A DNA stretch of 41,119 bases, from assembly GCF_030929495.1 (NCBI RefSeq), contig NZ_JAVFWN010000026.1, positions 1-41,119 of the forward strand, read 5' to 3'. How positions within the stretch are numbered: position 1 is the first letter of the stretch; each line of letters begins with the position of its first letter. The DNA comes from Nocardioides sp. LHD-245. Its GTDB lineage: Bacteria > Actinomycetota > Actinomycetes > Propionibacteriales > Nocardioidaceae. A program made the translations under genes and the position numbers. The notes beneath the pieces were generated by a model. The model ran no database searches. It was not told where the DNA came from and was given only the letters and a program-made list of their open reading frames with translations. This document shows, piece by piece, positions 1 through 6,393 of this stretch.

Positions 1-114
1 GGTGGTGTCACGGCCGCGGTGACCGGTGACCCGGCGGTCTTCGTCTCGGTCTCCGCCGCCCACCAGGGCCCGGAGGGTGGCGGCCCCGTCGCCGCCATCG
101 TCGACCTGGGCTGA
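1..114 (+). CDS. C-terminal end of an unidentified protein (partial)
   Basis: Frame 1 is open from the window edge to a TGA at 112-114 and gives 37 residues ending in PVAAIVDLG. The fragment is rich in Gly, Ala and Val, with alternating hydrophobic residues that suggest a final beta strand. It is too short to assign to a family. It is read toward the palindromic hairpin at 139-186, which fits a gene ending there. The gene body lies outside the window. Confidence 0.5.
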
Positions 115-138
115 TCCACGCCGGTCGTTTCCGGTAGA

Positions 139-186
139 CAACGTCATACGTTCCGTGGGCTCGAGCCCGCGGAACGTATGACGTTG
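139..186. terminator. 48-bp palindrome, likely bidirectional terminator
   Basis: The stretch is a palindrome centred on CTCGAG (160-165). The arms begin CAACGTCATACGTTCCG and return as CGGAACGTATGACGTTG, with a single T opposite G that would still pair in RNA. It lies between the end of a plus-strand gene (stop 114) and the end of a minus-strand gene (stop 257). A strong hairpin there would stop transcription from both sides. No U-tract follows, which is common for actinobacterial terminators. Confidence 0.7.
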
Positions 187-256
187 CGGCGTTTTCGGTC
201 TCGGTGGTCTGCTGTGCGCGGTTCGAGAACGTCGCGGCGGCTCCGTGTCTCAGCCG

Positions 257-1243
257 TCAGCGGTTGGGCACTGGCACGACCTGCGCGGTGATGAGGGACT
301 CAGCGCAGGCGTCGACCAGGCGCTGGGTAGCGACGGCTTCGTCGAGCGAGCACGGGTTCTCACGCTCGCCCGCCACGACGTCGAGGAACGCAGCGATCTC
401 GATGGCGTACGCGTCCATGAAACGCTCGCGGAAATCGGTCACGGTGCTGACGGGCACCTCGAGCGGCTTGTTCGACAAGGGGCGCCGGTTGCCGATCACG
501 CGGGCACCGCTGGCGTCCTCCTTCTCCACCGTCAGGTCGAAGCCCGCCACCGACTCGTAGCCGCCCCAGATCGTCGCGATGCCGCCGTCCTCGAAGGTGA
601 CGACGAGCGCCGCGGTCATGGCCTCCTCGTCCGCGGTCAGGGCACACACGGAGCGTGGCTGCGAGCCCGTCATCCAGCGGACGAGATCGAGCTCGTGGAT
701 GAGCTTGTCGGCGATGAGTCCGCCGGCACCGGCCAGGTACTCGGCGGTCGGTGCGAACGCCGTGGTGGACAGGATCCGCAGCATCTTCCTGCCCCCGGCC
801 CACCCTTCCGCTGCGAGCTCCTGGAGCGCGGGGTCGAAGCGATAGTGGAAGCCGACCTGGACTGCGACACCACCCGCAGCGGCCTCTGCCGCGACCCGCT
901 CTACGTCGGCGCTGGCCATGGCCACCGGCTTCTCGCAGAAGGTCGGCACCCCTCGGCTGATCGCCTCACGCAGCAGCGGGAGGTGCGTGGGCGTGGGCGA
1001 AGCGATGACGAGCGCGTCGATGTCGTCGAACAACTCGACAGTGCTTCGAGCGACGCTCGCCCGGGCGTCGGGTGCAGTGACCGTGAGCTCGGTGGCCCGC
1101 GAGACGTCCAGGTCGTGAACCTTGACGGTGCCGCATCGGGGATCGCGCAACAGGGAGGCGAAGTGCACCTCGCCGATCCGTCCCGCCCCGGCGAGCCCCA
1201 CCCGCACGTTGCCTCGCTTGACGGATGGCTTCATAGCGAGCAT
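257..1243 (-). CDS. Gfo/Idh/MocA-family NAD(P)-dependent oxidoreductase
   Basis: This is a sugar- or inositol-type dehydrogenase of the Gfo/Idh/MocA family. The N-terminus carries a Rossmann nucleotide-binding motif (VGLAGAGRIG). The family's cofactor-site motif follows as FCEKPVA, then GFHYRFDPAL at the start of the C-terminal alpha/beta domain. At about 328 aa it is full length. I start at the ATG at 1243, preceded by GGATAAG; an ATG at 1234 and a longer start at 1276 are also possible. It is divergent from the VOC-SDR pair, so the 86-bp gap probably holds both promoters. The substrate (polyol, sugar or other) cannot be read from sequence. Confidence 0.85.
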   Translation of the reverse strand: MLAMKPSVKRGNVRVGLAGAGRIGEVHFASLLRDPRCGTVKVHDLDVSRATELTVTAPDARASVARSTVELFDDIDALVIASPTPTHLPLLREAISRGVPTFCEKPVAMASADVERVAAEAAAGGVAVQVGFHYRFDPALQELAAEGWAGGRKMLRILSTTAFAPTAEYLAGAGGLIADKLIHELDLVRWMTGSQPRSVCALTADEEAMTAALVVTFEDGGIATIWGGYESVAGFDLTVEKEDASGARVIGNRRPLSNKPLEVPVSTVTDFRERFMDAYAIEIAAFLDVVAGERENPCSLDEAVATQRLVDACAESLITAQVVPVPNR

Positions 1244-1329
1244 CTTATCCACAATGCAATCATGATGTCCGTGCAAATGGGGCGAGTCGTCGCTCGCCTC
1301 GTCCTCTGACCAGCCGAGGAGATCTCCCT

Positions 1330-1896
1330 ATGTCGCTCCCGTCACCGACCCCGGCCGTGCCTGGAGTGCGAGGGATCGATCACCTCGGTCTCACGGTGCC
1401 CAGCGTGCCCGAGGCATCTGCGTTCTTCGTCGAAGTGCTGGGCTTCGAGGAGTTCTATTCCCACGGACCGTACGTGGACGAGGAGGGGGACAGCCAGCAG
1501 GTCTACTTCGACCGTCACCCGCGCAGTGAGTGCGTGGAGATCCGGATGTTGCGTACGGCCAACCTGAACCTCGAGCTGCTCCAGCTCAACGCGCCCGACC
1601 AGGTCCGCGAGGTGCCGAAGACCAGCGACTGGGGCAGCGCTCACGCGGCCTTCTATGTCGACGACATGGCACTCGCCGTACAGAACCTCCGTGACCGGGG
1701 TGTGCGCGTCCTCGGCGGACCCTTGTCGCTTCCCGGCCCCGAGGCGGGTCAGGACGCGGAGTTCTGCTTCTTCCTGACGCCGTGGGGGCAGCCCCTGGAG
1801 CTGATCAGCTTCCCGCATGGCCGGGCACGGGAGTACGAGGAGGCCAATGCGACGAAGCTGTACTCGCCGACGAACCCCGAGACAGTGTGGTCATGA
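1330..1896 (+). CDS. VOC-superfamily (glyoxalase/dioxygenase-fold) protein
   Basis: The 188-aa protein has two beta-alpha-beta-beta-beta modules typical of the vicinal oxygen chelate fold. The first begins GIDHLGLTVPSV and carries the potential metal ligand His; the second contains AHAAFYVDDM and ends with FFLTPWGQPLELISF, where the Glu is the usual last metal ligand. Members include glyoxalases, epimerases and extradiol dioxygenases, so the reaction is open. A GAGGAG box lies about 9 nt before the ATG. The stop overlaps the next gene's ATG (ATGA), so it is translationally coupled to the SDR that follows, which suggests a shared pathway. Confidence 0.85.
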   Translation: MSLPSPTPAVPGVRGIDHLGLTVPSVPEASAFFVEVLGFEEFYSHGPYVDEEGDSQQVYFDRHPRSECVEIRMLRTANLNLELLQLNAPDQVREVPKTSDWGSAHAAFYVDDMALAVQNLRDRGVRVLGGPLSLPGPEAGQDAEFCFFLTPWGQPLELISFPHGRAREYEEANATKLYSPTNPETVWS

Positions 1897-2609
1897 GCGG
1901 CGGACCGGGTCTCGCCGTCGTCACGGGAGCCAGCGGCGGCATCGGAGCCGCAGTCGCCCGACGACTGAGTGCTGTGGGGCACCCGGTGCTGGTGATGGCA
2001 CGGAGGTCCAGGGCGCTTGCCGAGCTCGGCCTCGACGATGTCGTCGTCGCCGGAGTCGACGTGCGCGAGCACGACGCGGTCCGTGCAGCCGTCGAGGAGG
2101 CGGTCGAGAGGTACGGGCCCGTGCAGATACTGGTCAACAACGCGGGCGTGATGTCTCTCGGCAACGTGGCGACCCAGGATCTCGATGAGTGGCGAACGAC
2201 CTTCGACGTCAACCTGCTGGCATCCGTAGCGCTGACTCGCTTGGTCCTCTCGTCGATGCTCGGCCGGGGTTGCGGGACGGTCGTCTTCGTCAGCTCGATC
2301 GCAGCGCGTCAGGTGTTCGGCCACCACGCGGCCTACTGCGCCAGCAAGGCGGCCACCCACGCGCTCGCCGACGCCACGCGGTTGGAAGCGGCTCCAGCCG
2401 GCGTACGTGTGGTCGAGGTGGCTCCCGGCTATGTCGCGACCGATCTCATCGCGAGCACCAGCGACGGTGCCCTGCGATCGGACTACCGGGCGCAGGTCGA
2501 CGTCGCCCTCGATCCCGACGCCGTCGCCGCTACGGTCGAATGGGCATGCTCCCTACCAGCGGAAGTGTGCGTCAGGGAGGTCCATGTCGCCCACGCGCGT
2601 CAGCCATGA
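1893..2609 (+). CDS. short-chain dehydrogenase/reductase (SDR)
   Basis: This is a 238-aa classical SDR. It shows the cofactor motif TGASGGIG near the N-terminus, the structural NNAG motif near residue 82, a catalytic Ser in FVSSIAA near 134, and a YCASK catalytic Tyr-Lys pair near 148-152. The ATG at 1893 overlaps the VOC stop by 4 nt. A longer open frame upstream lies inside the VOC gene and is not used. It probably interconverts a hydroxyl and a carbonyl on the substrate shared with the VOC protein. The substrate is unknown. Confidence 0.88.
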   Translation: MSGGPGLAVVTGASGGIGAAVARRLSAVGHPVLVMARRSRALAELGLDDVVVAGVDVREHDAVRAAVEEAVERYGPVQILVNNAGVMSLGNVATQDLDEWRTTFDVNLLASVALTRLVLSSMLGRGCGTVVFVSSIAARQVFGHHAAYCASKAATHALADATRLEAAPAGVRVVEVAPGYVATDLIASTSDGALRSDYRAQVDVALDPDAVAATVEWACSLPAEVCVREVHVAHARQP

Positions 2610-2781
2610 GCGCCGCCTTCGCTGCTGCCTGGAAAGGTGGTTCCCGTCGCGAGAGCCGTAGACCGGTCGCACGCCGGTTCAGCGGTGAACTGCGGGTCTT
2701 GCTCTGCGTCGTGACCTACGACTTCGAGCACATAGGAGAACCTCTCTTAAGCCGCGGCGACGATCGCCGGCACCGGTCCGA

Positions 2782-3279
2782 TCAGGCTGCGGTGACCCGG
2801 CCGAGGAAGGCGCGCAGGTTCCGCTGCAACCGGACGATCCGGTCCTCGACCGGCAGCGTCTCCTGCGCAGCCGTCATCGCCGGCGCGGCCAGCCTGCCGC
2901 GTACGTAGAGGGAACAGGCCAGGTCGGCGCAGACGTCGACGCCGACGGTGTTGCCGGCCCGGCCGCGCTGCCCGGCCCGCGGCGCCACCATCAGCGACAC
3001 CCCGGAGCCCGGATGCGTGGTCAGGCAGAGGGAGCACATCCGGGCACGCTTGGTACCGGCGTTGGTCGTGTTCCGCCGCAGCTGGACCCCGGCCAACCCG
3101 CCCTCGACCGGCGCCAGCACGTAGGCCTGCAGCGGCGCGCGCGGATCGATCCAGCCGAGGAAGTCCAGGCTCTCCCAGGGCCGCTCGGCCAGATCCACCG
3201 GGACGTTGAGGCGCTTGACGTCGCCTCGGGTGCCGTTGACGAACGAGGCGCGGATCTCGCGCTCGGTGACCGGGTCCAT
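2782..3279 (-). CDS. FBP-type treble-clef zinc-finger protein
   Basis: This 165-aa protein ends in the FBP/EF-G-binding-protein C-terminal zinc-finger domain known from fibronectin-binding-protein-like and FusB-like proteins. A first cysteine pair appears as CSLC (82-85) and a second as CADLAC (117-122), separated by a basic stretch (APRAGQRGRAG). In FusB-type proteins this finger binds elongation factor G; whether this one does is unknown. The ATG at 3279 is 5 nt downstream of the stop of the SDR gene (3285), so the two are co-transcribed. A much longer open frame that continues upstream is antisense to nothing functional and is discarded. Confidence 0.75.
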   Translation of the reverse strand: MDPVTEREIRASFVNGTRGDVKRLNVPVDLAERPWESLDFLGWIDPRAPLQAYVLAPVEGGLAGVQLRRNTTNAGTKRARMCSLCLTTHPGSGVSLMVAPRAGQRGRAGNTVGVDVCADLACSLYVRGRLAAPAMTAAQETLPVEDRIVRLQRNLRAFLGRVTAA

Positions 3280-3284
3280 GCAGC

Positions 3285-4091
3285 TCAGCTCTTCGGGTAG
3301 GGGAACTCCGGACTGGCCAGGACGGCCATCATCCGGTTGACGTGCTCCTCGACGTCGGCGAGGGTCAGGCCGTCGCCGAGCACGCCGGCGGGCATGCCGG
3401 GCTGGCAGAGCCAGCACTCGCCGCTCCCGCCGGAGGTGATCGCGGCCAGGGCCGCTTCGGCGATCTCGGCCGGCTTGAGCAGCGGAAAGCCCCGCGCGGA
3501 GAGGAAGGCGGTGGCCTCGGCGCTCATCAGCGGCGTCTCGACCATGCCCGGGCAGATCGCGTTGACGGTGATGCCGCGGGCGGCCAGGGTCGGCCCGAGG
3601 CCGCGGACCAGGCCGATGACTGCGTGCTTGGCCATGCAGTAGACGGGGTCCTGCACATAGGGGAACAGGCCGGCCAGCCCGGACGTGGCGAGGATCGAGC
3701 CGCCGCGGTCGGGCTCCATCAGCCGCACGGCCTCCCGGATCCCGTAGACGAACTGGTCGACGTTGACGCCCAGCGCGCGGCGGTACCGCTCGTCGGTCAC
3801 CGCGGCGATGTCGGTCTCGCCGGTGCCGGCGCCCGCGTTGAGGTAGACGATGTCGAGACCGTCCATCGCGGAGGCGGCCTGGTCGAACCCGGCGCGTACC
3901 TGGTCGGCGTCGGCGACGTCGATCCGCACGAACGATCCGCCGACCTCGGCGGCGGCCGTGAGGCCCGCGCTCTCGTCGATGTCCGCGATGGTGACGCGCG
4001 CGCCCTCGGCGGCCAGGAGTCGGACGGTGGCGAGGCCGATGCCGGAGGCGCCTCCCGTGATCAGGGCGCGACGGCCCTCCAGCGCGTTCAT
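3285..4091 (-). CDS. short-chain dehydrogenase/reductase (SDR)
   Basis: The 268-aa classical SDR has TGGASGIG (12-19), NAG (85-87), a catalytic Ser at 137 and the YCMAK pair at Tyr151/Lys155. The acidic residues after strand 2 (IADIDE, 35-40) favour NAD(H) over NADP(H). An AAAGGA box precedes the ATG at 4091. It is the first gene of a two-gene minus-strand unit and is divergent from the ABC transporter operon. The operator at 4166-4182 lies between them, so both directions are likely controlled together. The substrate is unknown. Confidence 0.88.
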   Translation of the reverse strand: MNALEGRRALITGGASGIGLATVRLLAAEGARVTIADIDESAGLTAAAEVGGSFVRIDVADADQVRAGFDQAASAMDGLDIVYLNAGAGTGETDIAAVTDERYRRALGVNVDQFVYGIREAVRLMEPDRGGSILATSGLAGLFPYVQDPVYCMAKHAVIGLVRGLGPTLAARGITVNAICPGMVETPLMSAEATAFLSARGFPLLKPAEIAEAALAAITSGGSGECWLCQPGMPAGVLGDGLTLADVEEHVNRMMAVLASPEFPYPKS

Positions 4092-4151
4092 GCGATTCCT
4101 TTCGACAGGACCCGTCTCGAGAGGGAGCGATTTTCCGGAGAAGCTCGGGCA

Positions 4152-4180
4152 TTGACGTATTTACGATACGAGACTACCGT
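4152..4180 (+). promoter_or_regulatory. candidate sigma-70-type promoter of the ABC importer operon
   Basis: TTGACG (4152-4157) and TACCGT (4175-4180) are separated by 17 nt. The second box lies inside the 17-bp inverted repeat at 4166-4182, so a bound repressor would block polymerase. The lipoprotein start is about 80 nt downstream. The assignment is from pattern only. Confidence 0.4.
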
Positions 4181-4182
4181 AT
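4166..4182. promoter_or_regulatory. operator-like inverted repeat, copy 1
   Basis: ATACG-AGACTAC-CGTAT is a 5-bp-arm inverted repeat in the divergent promoter region of the SDR (minus) and importer (plus) units. Flanking bases extend the symmetry to GATACG/CGTATC. The same 17-mer, in reverse orientation and with two central differences, lies at 10486-10502 before the M24 gene. The two TetR proteins of the cluster are the natural candidates to bind it. Confidence 0.6.
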
Positions 4183-4259
4183 CATAAATTCTGTGATCAC
4201 ACTCACCTTCTCGGCGGTGAGGCGCTGTGGCGCGAGTCACCCCTAGAGGAAGGCAAGAC

Positions 4260-5507
4260 GTGAAGATCATCAGTTCGACCAAGGCCAGCTGGCCGATCGC
4301 GGTGGCATCCGTGGTCGCCGCCGCCCTTGTCGCCGGATGCGGCTCCTCCGTGGACGGCTCCGCCAGCTCCGCCCGCGGGTACGACGGCACGACGATCACC
4401 GTGGCCGGCATGGGCGCGAAGGCAAACATGGGCAGCGCGGAGATCGGCGCCAGGGCCCGCATCGAGCGGTTCAACGCGGACCAGGAGATTCCCGGGATCA
4501 CCATCGACTACACCGAGTTCGTCGACGACCAGGCCAACCCCGCGACCTCGCTGGCGGAGGCACGCCGCCTGGTGACCTCCGAACAGGTCTTCGCGATCGT
4601 CGGCGACGTCTCGCAGACCAACCCCGCGCAGTACTTCGCCCAGCAGAAGGTGCCGTACTTCGGCATCGGCCTCGAGCCGAGCTACTGCGCGGACAAGCCG
4701 TCCACCGACCTCTGGGGCTTTGGCTACTCCGGCTGCCTGACCCCGCTCGACCCGGAGAAGCTCCCCGACGCGTTCGGCCTGCTGCGGAAGTACGCGGCGG
4801 AGAAGACCGGCAAGGAGTCACCGACGATCGCGCTGTTCAGCTACGACGTCGAGTCCGGGCGGATCACCACCCAGTACGGCGAGACCGAGCTGGCCGGCGC
4901 TGGATTCGACGTCGTGTTCTCCAAGGCGATGGTTCCCCCACCGCCCGTCTCGGACTACACGCCGTACATCCAGCAGCTGCTCAAGGCGGACGGTGGCGAC
5001 GCGCCCGACGTGATCCAGTGTTACCTCGGCCCCGACTGCGTGCAGATCTACGCGCTGCTCCAGGCCACTGGTTTCCAGGGCATCTACGCGCACAGTCTCT
5101 GGTCCGACGCACTGGTCGAGCCGCTGGCCGGCAGCGTCACCCCGATCGCCTGGGCCAACCCGAACGACTCCACCCCGGCGGCGGACCAGATGCGGGCCGA
5201 CATCAAGGCGGTCGAGGCCGACCAGGCGATCGACATCGGCGTCATCTCCGGCTACTTCAGCGCTGCGATGTTCATCGACGCGCTCAAGAAGGTCGCCGCG
5301 GACGGCAAGGACGAGATCACCCCGGAGGCGGTCCGCGACGCCGCGTCCACGATGACCTTCGAGATCGAGGGTCTGGTCGGGCCGACCCGCTACCCGGACG
5401 CCTCCGCGGTCGCCACCGGCTGTCGATCGGTCCTGGAGTCCGACGGCACCCGATGGCAGACGGTCGAGGAGTTCACCTGTCTCGACGACACCTTCCCCAG
5501 CAAGTAG
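4260..5507 (+). CDS. ABC transporter substrate-binding lipoprotein, branched-chain amino acid type
   Basis: This 415-aa protein is the ligand-binding component of a Liv-type importer (periplasmic-binding-protein-like domain I). The N-terminus is a lipoprotein signal: basic start, hydrophobic WPIAVASVVAAALVAGC, and a lipobox with Cys27 as the lipidation site. It would be anchored outside the cell membrane. The GTG at 4260 follows a strong GAGGAAGG box; a longer frame from 4227 would bury the signal peptide and is rejected. Family members bind amino acids, amides, urea or aromatic acids, so the ligand is open. The downstream ATPase and permease fusion complete the importer. A hairpin after its stop may raise its expression relative to the downstream genes. 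Confidence 0.9.
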   Translation: MKIISSTKASWPIAVASVVAAALVAGCGSSVDGSASSARGYDGTTITVAGMGAKANMGSAEIGARARIERFNADQEIPGITIDYTEFVDDQANPATSLAEARRLVTSEQVFAIVGDVSQTNPAQYFAQQKVPYFGIGLEPSYCADKPSTDLWGFGYSGCLTPLDPEKLPDAFGLLRKYAAEKTGKESPTIALFSYDVESGRITTQYGETELAGAGFDVVFSKAMVPPPPVSDYTPYIQQLLKADGGDAPDVIQCYLGPDCVQIYALLQATGFQGIYAHSLWSDALVEPLAGSVTPIAWANPNDSTPAADQMRADIKAVEADQAIDIGVISGYFSAAMFIDALKKVAADGKDEITPEAVRDAASTMTFEIEGLVGPTRYPDASAVATGCRSVLESDGTRWQTVEEFTCLDDTFPSK

Positions 5508-5514
5508 GAGACCG

Positions 5515-5548
5515 CTCGTCGCCGGGCGGCACCGCGCCCGGCGACGAG
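5515..5548 (+). terminator. intercistronic hairpin after the substrate-binding protein gene
   Basis: A 14-bp perfect stem (CTCGTCGCCGGGCG pairing with CGCCCGGCGACGAG) closes a 6-nt loop 7 nt after the stop codon. A C-rich run rather than a U-tract follows. In transporter operons such hairpins partly terminate transcription or protect the upstream message, giving more binding protein than membrane components. That role is inferred here. Confidence 0.65.
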
Positions 5549-5574
5549 GTCCCCCTTCCCGTCCACCACTCACC

Positions 5575-6393
5575 GTGAGGCCCAGCCCGTTGGACAGCAC
5601 CAGCCCCCTTCTCGACCTGCGCGAGATCACCGTCCGCTTCGGCGGCATCCAGGCGCTCGACCAGGTCGGCCTCACCGTCGGCCATGGCGAGACCGTCGGC
5701 CTGATCGGCCCGAACGGCGCCGGCAAGACGACGCTCTTCGATGTCATCTCCGGCGTCCGGCGGCCGAACGGTGGCACGGTCCTGCTGGACGGCGGTGACG
5801 TCACCCGGCTCTCGGAGACCGCGCGCGCCCGCCGCGGCGTCCGGCGCACCTTCCAGCGCGTGCAGACGTTCGGCTGGCTGAGCGTCGAGGACAATGTGCT
5901 CGTTCCGCTGGACGGCCGTCGTGGCGGCGGAGGCTTCGCCGGCGACGTGCTCTCGCTACCCGGCCGACGCAAGCGGGAGCAGCAGCGCCGAGCGCTCGTC
6001 GCCGAGGTCCTCGAGCGCTGCGGTCTCGCGGCGTACGCCGGCGAGCAGGCCTCCTCCCTGCCGATCGGCATCGCCCGGATGGTCGAGCTCGCCCGGGCGA
6101 TCGCCGAGCCGCCGCGGCTGCTCCTCCTGGACGAGCCCGCCTCCGGCCTGGACGATGGCGAGGCCACCGTACTCGCGGCGCTCCTCGCCGACCTGCGCGC
6201 GACCAGCGGCTGCTCGGTGCTGCTCGTCGAGCACGACACCGACTTCGTGATGCGGCACAGCGACCGGATCGTCGTCCTCCATCAGGGGTCGGTCCTCGCC
6301 GAAGGGACACCCGCCCGGATCCAGGCCGAACCGTCCGTGCGCGCGGCCTATCTCGGGGGCGCACCGGACCGGGACGGAGCGCGGTCGGCATGA
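5575..6393 (+). CDS. LivG-like ABC transporter ATP-binding protein
   Basis: This 272-aa ATPase drives the Liv-type importer. Walker A is GPNGAGKT (45-52) and Walker B is LLLLDEPAS, followed by a D-loop GLDD and the switch His in LLVEHD. The ABC signature is a variant, LPIGIAR, in place of the usual LSYGQQR; the key Gly is kept. GTG at 5575 gives the full length but has no clear ribosome binding site; a TTG at 5590 behind GTGAGG is an alternative. The stop overlaps the next ATG (ATGA), so it is coupled to the permease fusion. The two ATPases needed are this protein and the LivF-like domain of the fusion. Confidence 0.88.
   Translation: MRPSPLDSTSPLLDLREITVRFGGIQALDQVGLTVGHGETVGLIGPNGAGKTTLFDVISGVRRPNGGTVLLDGGDVTRLSETARARRGVRRTFQRVQTFGWLSVEDNVLVPLDGRRGGGGFAGDVLSLPGRRKREQQRRALVAEVLERCGLAAYAGEQASSLPIGIARMVELARAIAEPPRLLLLDEPASGLDDGEATVLAALLADLRATSGCSVLLVEHDTDFVMRHSDRIVVLHQGSVLAEGTPARIQAEPSVRAAYLGGAPDRDGARSA

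Noticed and set aside
2755..2769. Short hairpin (CGGCGA/TCGCCG) between convergent SDR and FBP genes
   Set aside because: The stem is only 6 bp in GC-rich DNA. It could be a weak terminator but is not distinct from background.
3280..4152. Extension of the FBP-protein frame across the SDR gene
   Set aside because: It reads through the SDR in another frame and is Arg/Gly-rich. The ATG at 3279 gives a normal FBP-family length.
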